41,259 bases of DNA from Pseudomonas sp. EpS/L25 (GTDB lineage Bacteria > Pseudomonadota > Gammaproteobacteria > Pseudomonadales > Pseudomonadaceae). Numbering within the stretch: the first letter of the stretch is position 1; every line of letters begins with the position of its first letter. The stretch lies in the NCBI RefSeq assembly GCF_001512295.1, contig NZ_LNUP01000002.1, positions 296,668 through 337,926 on the forward strand. The letters are read 5' to 3'. Shown one piece after another: positions 1 through 7,820 of this stretch. Under the pieces are notes generated by a model. The model saw only the letters and a program-made list of their open reading frames with translations. It was not told the DNA's origin and ran no database searches. Position numbers and translations under genes: made by a program.

Positions 1-71
1 TCAGAAGTGAAACGATGCATCGCCGATGGTAGTGTGGGGTTTCCCCATGTGAGAGTAGGTCATCGTCAAGC
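1..71 (+). rRNA. rrf: 5S ribosomal RNA, 3' part
   Basis: The first ~71 bases read as the 3' half of a gammaproteobacterial 5S rRNA. The conserved stretch with GATGGTAGTGTGGGGT and CCCCATGTGAGAGTAGG is present, ending near CATCGTCAAGC. The 5' part lies outside the window, so this is the tail of an rRNA operon. The exact 3' end is uncertain by a few bases. An intrinsic terminator follows directly. Confidence 0.95.
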
Positions 72-84
72 GCCTAATACCCAG

Positions 85-122
85 CACCCCCGCTCAGTTC
101 ACTCTGGCGGGGGTGTTGTCTT
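85..122 (+). terminator. rRNA operon intrinsic terminator
   Basis: A 9-bp perfect stem (CACCCCCGC at 85-93, GCGGGGGTG at 107-115) has a 13-nt loop and a T-rich tail (TTGTCTTT). It lies just 13 bases after the 5S rRNA end, the usual place for the rrn operon terminator. Confidence 0.9.
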
Positions 123-321
123 TGGGGTGGGAAAAAGCTTGATAGGCCGAGTCCAGTCTGTCGCTCTGCAGTCCTGCAGCCTGCCTGGATACATGGCGAA
201 CGGATAGACGCGCAATGTGCTGGAGAGCGGGCCGGCCACGGACGGAACGTCTGCCGGGTAAGTGCCGGTTTTCTTCATTCCCTTGTTCTCACTCTCTTCT
301 GAAGCTCTGAGATCGGCAGTG

Positions 322-355
322 CCCTCACCCTAGCCCTCTCCCAGAGGGAGAGGAG
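322..355 (-). repeat. Short GC hairpin repeat, copy 1
   Basis: Copy of a dispersed repeat with core CCCTCTCCC-nnn-GGGAGAGG flanked on one side by CCCTCACCC. Other copies are at 10121-10153, 30259-30294, 30318-30352 and 40991-41026. It lies in the reverse orientation to the last three. All five copies are intergenic. Confidence 0.85.
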
Positions 356-440
356 ATGAAGAGCCGTTCGATAGAGAGGCTGGCGGGGTCTCTGCCAGTA
401 AGGCGCTGCGGGTCGTCTGAATGCAAAGCGAGAGCGACAA

Positions 441-469
441 CAGCCCGGCTACGCCGGGCTGTTTTGTTT
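441..469 (+). terminator. Orphan intrinsic terminator on plus strand
   Basis: A 9-bp perfect stem (CAGCCCGGC 441-449, GCCGGGCTG 453-461) is followed by TTTTGTTT. It points along plus, but no plus-strand gene precedes it apart from the rRNA operon, which already has its own terminator. It may be a backup rrn terminator or may end a small RNA. Confidence 0.75.
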
Positions 470-689
470 CCGGGTTAGGAAGGGAGATCTGGCCAGCCAA
501 GGAGTGGACGCCGCGAACTGACATCTGCAAAAGGCCAATATCTAAATGCTGATGGCTGGTGGGCCGGTCTTGGCTTTGCCGATCGCGGCCATGGGCCGTT
601 TCCACGGGCTTCGGGAAGCATTAGAGCGCTATGGCCGCGCTAAGCTAAGAGGCCTACGAATGCTGCTGGATCAGCGGTAGTCGCTCATG

Positions 690-717
690 AAAAAAGCCCG
701 GCATGTGCCGGGCTTTC
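690..717 (-). terminator. Terminator of the mks operon
   Basis: On minus, the stem GCCCGGCA/TGCCGGGC (696-703 with 706-713) is followed by six T (A690-A695 on plus). It lies 18 bases past the mksB stop codon and closes the condensin operon. Confidence 0.9.
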
Positions 718-734
718 TACTTTCTGGAAGGGGC

Positions 735-3536
735 TCAAGCCGGTTCGGGCAGGGCCAGGTCGCGTTTGGCGATGTATTTCCAGTCGGCTTCGTCGATGTA
801 GATGCCGCCGGGACCGCTGCCGGCTTCGAGGTCGATGGCGACCTGGGCGCTGACCTGGGGTTTGACGCTGGCCAGGATGGGCACGAAGCCCAATTGCTGG
901 CTGGTCTCGATCAGGGCCTGCTGGTTGCGTTCGTCGATGTCGGCGGCTTCGTCCAGGTAGTAGGGCAGGCGGATCTTGGCGGCGCGTTCCCGGTCCATCA
1001 GGTGCAGCAACAGGTACATGTTGGTCAGCGCCTTGATGGTCATGGTGGTGCCGTTGGAGGCGGCGCCGTCGATGTCGGTATGGAGAATCGGCTGGCCGCC
1101 CTGCTTGGTGATCTCGAAGGCCAGTTCGAACAGATCCTTGAGGCCCAGCTGGTTGCCGTTGGCTGCCACCAGACGGGCCAGATAGTCCCGGGCTTCTTCG
1201 TTCTTCTGGTCCTGGCCGCTGTCCTGGGTAAGGTCGAACACCGAGAGGGTTTCACCTTCCTCGTATTGACCAGCGCTATGGATGATCTGGTCGATGTGCT
1301 TGAGGGCATCCTTGTTCGGCGCCAGGACGATGCGGAAGCTCTCCAGGTTGGAGACCTGCTTGCGGTTGATCTCGCGATTGAACAGCTGCAGCTGGTGTTC
1401 GAGATTGTCGTAGTCGCTGCGGATGTTTCTCAGGGTGCGGGCGATATCGGTGACGGCGGCACGGCGGGCCTTGGCCAGGGTCAGGGCTTCGTCCTGGCGA
1501 TGGGCATAGGCGTTGACCAGCAATTGCAGGCGGCGCTCGGGATCTTCCTCGTTGTCGAACTTGGCGACGCCCTTGAGGCGGACCTGGGCGTAAAGGGCTT
1601 CGATCTGGGTGTCGGCACGCTGCAGGGCCTGCCAGGTGTCCTGGTAGTCGTTGAGCAGTGGCAGCAGGTTCTCCAGGGAGTCGTCCACCCCTTCCATGAA
1701 GGGCGTGCCCCGGGGCAGGTCGGTGGGCAGCAGCTGGCGCCGACGCAGGGCATCGGCCAGGGTGCGGTCCTTGGCTTCCAGGTCGGCCAGTTGGCGACCG
1801 ATCAGTTGCAGTTTGGCGGATAGCTGCTGGACGCGCTCGGTGAAGGCATCGCCGGCGCGTCTCAGTTCGTCCTGAGCGGCTTCCAGCTGGGCCAGTTGTT
1901 CGAGCTTTTCGTTTTCTTCCACGCTCAGGGTCTGGCAGCGGCGGAAGTCTTCCAGGGCTTTCTGGGCGTCCAGTACCTGCTGGTACAGGGCTTCGGCCTG
2001 GGCCTTGCTCGCCTGGCGGTCGGCGATGACGCCCTGCTGGGCCTTGAGCTGCTTGAGCTCGCGTTCCAGACGGTCCTTCTGGTCGCGCAGGGCGGCGCGG
2101 TCGGCGAGGGCCTGGAGGGTGGGCGGTTCGATGCCGGAGAGATCGAGGGACAGGCCGGGGAGTTCGAAGCGATCGCCTTCGAAGCGTTCCAGGATGCCTT
2201 CGAGGGTCTTCAGCCAGCTGCCGTCCTCGGCCAGTTCGACACCCTTGGAGCCCAGGGGCAGGCTGAACAGCTGGCCATTGAACAGGCGCATCAGGCGCTC
2301 GACGTCGGCCTGGCTGAATTCCTCGCGCAGACGGGCGTAGCTGTTGTTGTCGGCATGGTCGAGTTGCTGACGCAGGCCCTTGAGGCGCTGTTCCAGTTCA
2401 CGGACGCGCTGGTCGAGGTCTTCGCTGCTGAACTGCCGCGACTGGGAGAGGGCGCCGGCCAGTTCGTCGTGGGCATCCTTGGCGGCCAGCAGCTGGGCTT
2501 CCAGGGGCGCGGTGGAGTCCACCAGGGCGAAGCGGTGCTTGAGCTGGGCCAGGTCGGCGAGCCAGCGTTGCAGGCCGCTGACTTCGCGCTCCAGACGCAT
2601 CAGTTCGCTGGTGCCATCGCGCTGGTTCTGTTGCAGGCTGTCTTGTTCCAGGCGGTAGTGCTCGCTCTGGGCCAGGAGTTCGTCACGGCGGTCGATGGCA
2701 TAGTGCTGCCAGGTGCCAAGCAGGCTGTCGAGCAGCGGCGAGAGACGATGCAGCTTGCCTCTCAGGCGGTCGCGCTGTTCGACGCCGTTGGCCAGGGCCT
2801 CCACCAGGGGGCCGGCGGCGACCAGGGACTGGTAGTCCTGCTCCATGCGGCGCACGTCGCGGAAGGCCTCTTCGCAGGCGGCGATGTAGTCGACGCTACC
2901 GGATCTCAGGCTGTGCTCGAAGGCGTCGAGGAACAGCTGCTTGAGCTTGGCCGCGGTGATCTCGCGCATGTGCAGCAGGTTGATGAACAGGGCGCGGAAG
3001 GTCTTGAGGCTCTGTTCGCTGGTGGACCTGAGCGGAATGAGGGTGAGGTCCAGGGGGATGCTGGTATGGCCGCCGACCAATAGACGGCGCAGTTCCTCGG
3101 GCTTGACCTCGTACGCCTTGATACCGGCGCGCTCCAGGTTGGCGAAGAGTTCGCGCTGGCGCAGGCAGGTGCCGTCGCGTTGGTAATGGGCCAGGTCCAG
3201 TTCGCCGGCATAGACGAAGAACTGGTGGCCGAAGCCGCCGCCCGGGCCACGTCCGGCCACCCCGATGACGTGGGTGCCGTGGGCCAGGCGCAGCTCGACG
3301 AGGATATAGCTGGTGTCGGTGGCGAAGTAGAACTTGCGCGACTGCTCGCTGCTGTACTTGCCGAAGCTCATGTCGGAGAGCCGCGCCAGGATGGGGAATT
3401 GCAGGGCGTTGATCGAGGCGCTCTTGCCTAGGTTGTTGGCGCCGTAGACCGACAGCGGCTGTTCCAGGGGGAACAGGCCCAGGCTGTAGCCGGCAGTGTT
3501 GAGCAGGGCGAAGCGGCTGATGCCGTAGCGGATCAT
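735..3536 (-). CDS. mksB: MksB, SMC-like ATPase of the MksBEF condensin
   Basis: The 933-residue product is the SMC-like motor of the MukB-like condensin MksBEF, which helps fold and segregate the chromosome. The Walker A motif GANNLGKS is at residues 32-39, right at the N-terminus. Long heptad-rich coiled-coil stretches occupy roughly residues 260-400 and 480-720. The C-terminal head has an NGTT signature-like element and a Walker B motif ending YYLDEAAD near residue 859. The protein is much shorter than MukB, as expected for MksB. Its ATG overlaps the mksE stop by 4 nt (ATGA), and a terminator follows. JetC of Wadjet defence systems is homologous, but no JetD/MksG gene is present between mksB and the rRNA operon, which favours a housekeeping condensin. 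Confidence 0.92.
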   Translation of the reverse strand: MIRYGISRFALLNTAGYSLGLFPLEQPLSVYGANNLGKSASINALQFPILARLSDMSFGKYSSEQSRKFYFATDTSYILVELRLAHGTHVIGVAGRGPGGGFGHQFFVYAGELDLAHYQRDGTCLRQRELFANLERAGIKAYEVKPEELRRLLVGGHTSIPLDLTLIPLRSTSEQSLKTFRALFINLLHMREITAAKLKQLFLDAFEHSLRSGSVDYIAACEEAFRDVRRMEQDYQSLVAAGPLVEALANGVEQRDRLRGKLHRLSPLLDSLLGTWQHYAIDRRDELLAQSEHYRLEQDSLQQNQRDGTSELMRLEREVSGLQRWLADLAQLKHRFALVDSTAPLEAQLLAAKDAHDELAGALSQSRQFSSEDLDQRVRELEQRLKGLRQQLDHADNNSYARLREEFSQADVERLMRLFNGQLFSLPLGSKGVELAEDGSWLKTLEGILERFEGDRFELPGLSLDLSGIEPPTLQALADRAALRDQKDRLERELKQLKAQQGVIADRQASKAQAEALYQQVLDAQKALEDFRRCQTLSVEENEKLEQLAQLEAAQDELRRAGDAFTERVQQLSAKLQLIGRQLADLEAKDRTLADALRRRQLLPTDLPRGTPFMEGVDDSLENLLPLLNDYQDTWQALQRADTQIEALYAQVRLKGVAKFDNEEDPERRLQLLVNAYAHRQDEALTLAKARRAAVTDIARTLRNIRSDYDNLEHQLQLFNREINRKQVSNLESFRIVLAPNKDALKHIDQIIHSAGQYEEGETLSVFDLTQDSGQDQKNEEARDYLARLVAANGNQLGLKDLFELAFEITKQGGQPILHTDIDGAASNGTTMTIKALTNMYLLLHLMDRERAAKIRLPYYLDEAADIDERNQQALIETSQQLGFVPILASVKPQVSAQVAIDLEAGSGPGGIYIDEADWKYIAKRDLALPEPA

Positions 3537-4207
3537 AGGTCGAACTCCCGTTCTGCGGCGATGGCGCGGGCCAGGGCGGCCTCTTCGTCATCCTCGGCGC
3601 TGCCGTCTTCGGCGTCTTCTTCATCACCGGCCAGGGTAGGGGCCGGCAGCGGCAGGTCGCTGGCGTGCAGGCTGGCGGCCAGGTCGCGATCCTGTTGCAC
3701 GGCCAGGCAGACGTCGAGGAAGCGGTGCATGGGCGGCAGGAAGCGGTAGCTGCCGTTGCTGTCCAGGGCGAAGCCGAGTTGGGTCAGGCGGCGCAGGATC
3801 TTTTCTTCCAGCTCGTCCTGGGTGGTGACCTCGGCCTGCAGGAAGAGATCGCGGTACTTGTCCAGCAGGGCCGGCAGTTCGGGCCGGCCGAGGGTGCCGC
3901 CATCGAGCACGGCCAGCGGGTCGCGGCCCTGGTCGGCGAGATGCTCCACCAGGATGAAGGTGAACAGCGCCAGGCGCTGGGCGGTCTTGTTGACCTGGGT
4001 GCCCATCTGCTCGGGGACGAAATAGTAGAAGCCGCGCGGGTCGCAGACCAGCTCGAAGCCGAGGGCGCGGAACAGGGCGCGGTACTGGTCCTGCTGCTGA
4101 CTGAGTTGGGCGTAGCACTCGGGCTCGCTGCGGGACAGGTGATAGCCCTTGAACAGCTCGCGGAAGATGGGGGCGAGCTGGGTCATTTCGTTGAGATCAA
4201 GTTGCAT
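3533..4207 (-). CDS. mksE: MksE, condensin accessory subunit
   Basis: The 224-residue product starts MQLDLNEMTQLAPIF and matches the size and position of MksE, the winged-helix subunit that bridges the kleisin MksF and the MksB heads. The C-terminus is strongly acidic (GDEEDAEDGSAEDDEE). The frame stays open upstream to 4702, but that part overlaps mksF in another frame and is not protein-like. The ATG at 4207 (or an in-frame ATG at 4213) gives the usual length and overlaps the mksF stop by 11 nt. Its stop overlaps the mksB start by 4 nt, so translation is probably coupled. Family assignment rests on gene order and the recognisable sequence; no catalytic motif is expected. Confidence 0.88.
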   Translation of the reverse strand: MQLDLNEMTQLAPIFRELFKGYHLSRSEPECYAQLSQQQDQYRALFRALGFELVCDPRGFYYFVPEQMGTQVNKTAQRLALFTFILVEHLADQGRDPLAVLDGGTLGRPELPALLDKYRDLFLQAEVTTQDELEEKILRRLTQLGFALDSNGSYRFLPPMHRFLDVCLAVQQDRDLAASLHASDLPLPAPTLAGDEEDAEDGSAEDDEEAALARAIAAEREFDL

Positions 4208-5459
4208 GGGCATCGCTCGCGGAGGATCGGGCGGCCAGGGCGTAGGAGCACAGGCTGACGCGGTGTTCGAGGGTGTCGTAGTGGCGGCGGTCCAGGCGCT
4301 GGCGCTGGAAGCGCGCATCGCGGGACAGGCGTGAGAACCAGTAGAGCAGCTCGTCGGTGTCGCCGGCGGGCTCCTGTTCCAGCAGCCAGGCCATGAGGTC
4401 GGGCAGCGGCAGGGCGTCCTGGCAGAGGTCGAGCATCTCGCGCACGGTGCGTGGTGCGGCGGAACGGCGGGTGTCGCGTGGTCGACCCGACTGGCTGGGG
4501 AAGCGTGCCGGCTTGGGCTCGAAGCGGGCCAGGGCGTAGACGTAGCTCTCCACCTGGGCGGCGGTGCCAAGGAAGACGCTCTGCGGCCGGCTGAACAGCG
4601 GCAGGGCGGCCTGGGGCACGGCGTCGAGCCCCTTGCGGCGGATGGCGGCCAGGGCCAGGGCGGCGCCACGGGTGACGGCGTTGTGCCGCCGCGCCTCTTC
4701 ACGCAGCGGCAGCAGCAGTTCGCGGGCGCGTCTCAGGGCCAGCTGGGCGGCGTTGTGCATTTCCAGGATGCGCGCCTGGGTGCGCAGCAGCAGGTCGTCA
4801 TCGACCAGTTGGCCGAGGCGCTGCTGTTCGCCCAACAGGTGCAGCAGCACCTGTTCGACGCGGTAGACGCCGCGCTCGAAGGCGCCATCGGCGGCCACCA
4901 GCTGGATCATCGGCTCGACGTATTCGTCCCAGGTGGCCAGCACCTCGGCATAGCGCTGGCGCAGGGGAATCTGGCGGTCGCTGGTCTTGGCCCGTTCGGC
5001 GACGCCTTCCAGGGCGTGGCCATCGTTGGCCAGCTTCTTGAGAACGTCGCGCACACGCATGTCCAGCAGGCGCAGCTGGCGCGCCAGGTCCGGGCCGTCG
5101 CGGTTGTCGAAGGCTTCGCGGATATGGCCGGCGAGACGCTCCAGATGGCGCAGGTAGGCCTCGATCTCCAGGCACAGGCCGAGGCGGTGCTCGCGTCTCA
5201 GGTAGCCGAGGAAGTCGTGGATCTGGCCGTTGAGTTCGAAGCGGTTGGGGCTCTTGGCCACCGGCACCAGGATGTCGAGGCGAATCCAGGTGTCGAGCAG
5301 TGCCGTGAGGTCGGCCGGCGTGCGCTCGGGCAATTGCTCGGCCAGACGGGCGCGCAACTCGGCCAGCCCCAGGGTGCCGCTGTCGAAATGGGCGCACAGC
5401 GGATCGATGAGGTGCCAGTGTTCGGCGAGGGTACGCAGGACGCGTTTGGGGTCGATCAT
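4197..5459 (-). CDS. mksF: MksF, kleisin subunit of the condensin
   Basis: The 420-residue product starts MIDPKRVLRTLAEHWHLIDP. It is the first gene of the operon and has the expected length of MksF (JetA-like), the kleisin that closes the MksB ring. The sequence is mostly helical and charged, with a winged-helix-like N-terminal region. I chose the ATG at 5459. An upstream TTG at 5507 would add 16 residues unlike the family. A -10-like TACAAT lies on minus at 5489-5494, 30 bases upstream of the ATG, without a clear -35. The gene order mksF-mksE-mksB is the one I recall for P. aeruginosa PA4684-PA4686. Confidence 0.88.
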   Translation of the reverse strand: MIDPKRVLRTLAEHWHLIDPLCAHFDSGTLGLAELRARLAEQLPERTPADLTALLDTWIRLDILVPVAKSPNRFELNGQIHDFLGYLRREHRLGLCLEIEAYLRHLERLAGHIREAFDNRDGPDLARQLRLLDMRVRDVLKKLANDGHALEGVAERAKTSDRQIPLRQRYAEVLATWDEYVEPMIQLVAADGAFERGVYRVEQVLLHLLGEQQRLGQLVDDDLLLRTQARILEMHNAAQLALRRARELLLPLREEARRHNAVTRGAALALAAIRRKGLDAVPQAALPLFSRPQSVFLGTAAQVESYVYALARFEPKPARFPSQSGRPRDTRRSAAPRTVREMLDLCQDALPLPDLMAWLLEQEPAGDTDELLYWFSRLSRDARFQRQRLDRRHYDTLEHRVSLCSYALAARSSASDAHAT

Positions 5460-5606
5460 GGCGGGGGACCGCACCAGGCAAAAGCGGCATTGTACTCCAA
5501 GCGCCAAAGCCTTCGATGGGATGCGATGGGACCGACGGGCAGCGCGGCCTTTCGATCCCGGACGATCCGCGCGACAATGCCGGCCCGAATAATCCCGCCG
5601 TGTGTC

Positions 5607-5851
5607 AGAGCCTATTCAAAGTCTGCTGCGCGTCGGCCAAACAGCGTTGAAAATGGCCTGGGTCGCCAGCCCGGCCTGGGCGGCCCCGTCGCCATGCTCA
5701 TTTACTGTTTGTAAACCCGAGCGCGGGTCCGATCCGCTTCCTCGGTCATTTGATTCGCTGGCGCTCACCCTGCGGGCCAGCCGTTGGCTGTTACTCCCGC
5801 TGGTCGTTGCGCTTTGTTTGTCACTAGCTCGCGAGCCTTTGAACAGGCTCT
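5607..5851 (+). repeat. Dispersed element A, copy 1 (full length)
   Basis: A 245-bp block bounded by imperfect 15-bp inverted ends: AGAGCCTATTCAAAG at 5607-5621 and CTTTGAACAGGCTCT at 5837-5851. The inner 5' half (about 5635-5745) is closely repeated at 25358-25470 and, inverted and more diverged, at about 10440-10520. It fills most of the 404-bp gap between mksF and the next gene. No transposase is encoded. It ends only 12 bases before the start codon of the psi-like gene, so the region feeding that gene's promoter lies inside the element. Confidence 0.85.
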
Positions 5852-5863
5852 CAGGATCCGCCC

Positions 5864-6691
5864 ATGTCCGACGCCGCCGCCTCCGCTTCCCCGTCGCTCG
5901 CCGCCGAGGCGCGTCGTCGCGCCTATCTGCAGGCGCTACAACTGGATGTCTGGGTGCCGCGCACGCCCTTGCCCTTCGCCGCGCCTTCGCGGCCGGAGGT
6001 GCTGTGGGTGGAAGAGGTGGATGAGGTGGAAGCGGCACCCGTGGTCGCCAGGGTGGTTCGGCCCGCGCCGGTTCCTGCGGCGTCTCCCGCCGTCGAGGCG
6101 CCTGCGGCCGCCCGCCCGCGCATCGAGATTCCCCGGCCCGGTCCGGCCAAGCCGGCCGCGAGCGTCGTCGTCGAGCCGGAAGCCGAACGCGCCCCCCCGC
6201 CGCCCCGCGAGCCGGCACCGCGTTTCGCCCTGCAACTCCTGCAAGCCGGGCGTTGCCTGCTGTTGCTGGAGTTGCCGACCGGGGATGCCCTGGGTGCGCG
6301 CGATCCCGCCTATCTGCTGTTGCGCGACCTGCTGCGGGCGGCTGGGCTACCGGAGACACCGCGAATCGTCAGCGAAGAACCCATTCGCTGGCCGCTGCTC
6401 AACAGTGGGCAACTCGACCAGGGGCCCGCCGCTGCCGCCGAGTTCGTGCAGAGCTTCGTGGCGGCGCACCAGGAGCGCCTGGGCGAGGGGCTCGGCCTCT
6501 GGCTGATCGGTGGCGCGGCGCGGCGCTACAGCGGAGTCGAGCAGTACGAAGAGACCGGCGTGGAGCGGGAGACGGCACTGGGATCCGCCTGGCTGGTGCC
6601 AGGGCTGGAGGTATTGATGGAAGAGCCGGCTGCCAAGGCCGCGCTCTGGCAAGCCATGCGCCCTCTGCGGCGTCGCTGGACGGATGAGTAA
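5864..6691 (+). CDS. holD: Probable DNA polymerase III psi subunit (pseudomonad type)
   Basis: The 275-residue product has an N-terminal ~30 residues, then a Pro/Ala-rich low-complexity linker (about residues 55-120) and a compact C-terminal domain from FALQLLQAG onward. I recognise it by position and shape. In enterobacteria holD sits directly upstream of rimI, and the cryptic pseudomonad psi subunit was, as I recall, assigned to the protein encoded just before rimI (PA4679 in P. aeruginosa), about twice the size of E. coli psi. Psi would link the chi subunit to the clamp loader. The stop codon overlaps the rimI start by one base (TAATG), so the two are co-translated. The sequence alone shows no diagnostic motif. 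Confidence 0.62.
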   Translation: MSDAAASASPSLAAEARRRAYLQALQLDVWVPRTPLPFAAPSRPEVLWVEEVDEVEAAPVVARVVRPAPVPAASPAVEAPAAARPRIEIPRPGPAKPAASVVVEPEAERAPPPPREPAPRFALQLLQAGRCLLLLELPTGDALGARDPAYLLLRDLLRAAGLPETPRIVSEEPIRWPLLNSGQLDQGPAAAAEFVQSFVAAHQERLGEGLGLWLIGGAARRYSGVEQYEETGVERETALGSAWLVPGLEVLMEEPAAKAALWQAMRPLRRRWTDE

Positions 6692-7143
6692 TGAACGATG
6701 CGGTGCGCTTTCGGCGCATGACCGAAGCCGACTTGAACACGGTATTGAAGATCGAATACCAGGCCTTCAGCCATCCTTGGACCCGCGGCATCTTTCTCGA
6801 TGCGCTGAAGTCCTACGACTGCTGGGTGATGTTCCTGGGTGACCAGCAGGTGGGACACGGGGTGATCAACGTGATCCTCGATGAAGCCCATCTGCTCAAT
6901 ATCACCATCAAGCCGGAGAATCAGGGGCGTGGCCTGGGCTTGCGCCTGCTGGAGCAATTGATGCAGGAAGCACGCAAGGCCAAGGCCAACGAATGCTTCC
7001 TGGAAGTGCGGGCCAGCAACCAGGCGGCCTATCGACTGTACGAGCGCTACGGCTTCAACGAGATCGGCCGCCGACGGGATTACTATCCCGCGGTCGGCGG
7101 CCGGGAAGATGCGCTGGTGATGGCCTGCACCCTGCTGGACTAG
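6691..7143 (+). CDS. rimI: RimI, ribosomal protein S18 alanine N-acetyltransferase
   Basis: The 150-residue GNAT protein acetylates the N-terminal alanine of ribosomal protein S18. The acetyl-CoA pyrophosphate loop is NQGRGLGLRLLEQL (about residues 78-91). The RimI-typical stretch FLEVRASNQAAYRLYERYGF follows, then RRDYYP, containing the conserved Tyr pair. Length is normal for the family. The ATG overlaps the TAA of the upstream psi-like gene by one base. Downstream the gene converges, with a 16-bp gap, on an acidic protein gene on the other strand, and no terminator is visible in the gap. Confidence 0.95.
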   Translation: MNDAVRFRRMTEADLNTVLKIEYQAFSHPWTRGIFLDALKSYDCWVMFLGDQQVGHGVINVILDEAHLLNITIKPENQGRGLGLRLLEQLMQEARKAKANECFLEVRASNQAAYRLYERYGFNEIGRRRDYYPAVGGREDALVMACTLLD

Positions 7144-7159
7144 ACCTGCGCGGCGTCGA

Positions 7160-7693
7160 TCAGTGATCGGCGCGCTTTTCGTCCAGGTCCAGACTGGTCT
7201 CGCCGGCGAGGTCCTCGTCGGTGGCGTCCAGGTCGGCGTAGCGGGCGTCGCGCTGCGTTTCAGCCTCATTGGGCTGGTCGGCTTCACCGTCCCAGGCCTG
7301 ACCGTCCAGCGGATGGCTGCGTCCCAGTTCGGCTTCGTCCTGGCCGGCGCCGCCGCCGATCTCGCTGTCCTCGACCACGCTCAGGTCCTTGTCGTTGGGC
7401 CAGGCATCGCCATAGTCGCTAGGGGAGCGGGCACCGGTTTCATCCAGCAGGGTTTCCGGGCTGGCATCGTCCAGCGTCGGTTGATGGTCCAGGGTTTCGC
7501 CGCCGGTCATGCCGGCCTGGCGCACGCGTTCTTCGGGGAATTGGCCCTGGTAGTCGCGTTCGTCCAGTTCGTCGCCGATGCGACCGCCGCGATCGTCCTT
7601 GCGCTCGCTGAAGTCCAGTTCGCGCATATCGCCCATGCGGTCCTGGATGTCGTCGATCTCTTCGGGGGTCTTGGTGATGTCGGGCTTGTTCAT
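7160..7693 (-). CDS. Acidic hydrophilic protein of unknown function
   Basis: The 177-residue product is very rich in Asp, Glu, Gly and Arg, with no hydrophobic core, no transmembrane segment and no signal peptide. It is probably largely disordered. It starts MNKPDITKTPEEIDDIQDRM. The start at 7693 is supported by GGGAGA about 5-10 bases upstream on minus. The frame remains open further upstream to 8023, but that part is the shadow of otsB. Pseudomonads carry similar small acidic proteins, sometimes labelled HPr-related or serine kinase/phosphatase; I see no motif for either. It is divergent from otsB with a 127-bp shared upstream region. Confidence 0.75.
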   Translation of the reverse strand: MNKPDITKTPEEIDDIQDRMGDMRELDFSERKDDRGGRIGDELDERDYQGQFPEERVRQAGMTGGETLDHQPTLDDASPETLLDETGARSPSDYGDAWPNDKDLSVVEDSEIGGGAGQDEAELGRSHPLDGQAWDGEADQPNEAETQRDARYADLDATDEDLAGETSLDLDEKRADH

Positions 7694-7820
7694 TAAGGTC
7701 TCCCAAGGCTTGGCTGCTAGAGCGTCTCCCAGATTCGGACTACGAGCCGGCAGGGGGAATTCCTCCGCGCTGCCAGAAGGTGTGAACGAACCATACGGTG
7801 ACCCGACAGTCGTAACTTGC

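Larger units (their letters stand above)
123..689. other. Intergenic stretch without a convincing gene
   Basis: About 570 bases between the rRNA terminator and the mks operon terminator. It holds a short hairpin repeat (322-355), a plus-strand intrinsic terminator (441-469) and a REP-like palindrome (582-598, shared with 40899-40915). The 91-codon reading frame on minus (330-605) runs through the hairpin repeat, has no ribosome binding site that I can see and resembles no family, so I do not call it. Confidence 0.7.

Noticed and set aside
330-605. 91-codon ORF on minus after the rRNA operon
   Set aside because: It ends in the hairpin repeat (PLPLGEG-type translation seen for such repeats), has no visible ribosome binding site and no recognisable domain.
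4208-4702. N-terminal extension of the mksE frame
   Set aside because: It overlaps mksF in another frame, is Pro/Arg/Ser-rich and not protein-like; the family length fits the ATG at 4207.
5602-6024. 140-codon ORF on plus through element A copy 1
   Set aside because: It translates the repeat and then runs out of frame into the psi-like gene. The short shared peptide among element copies is better explained by shared DNA.
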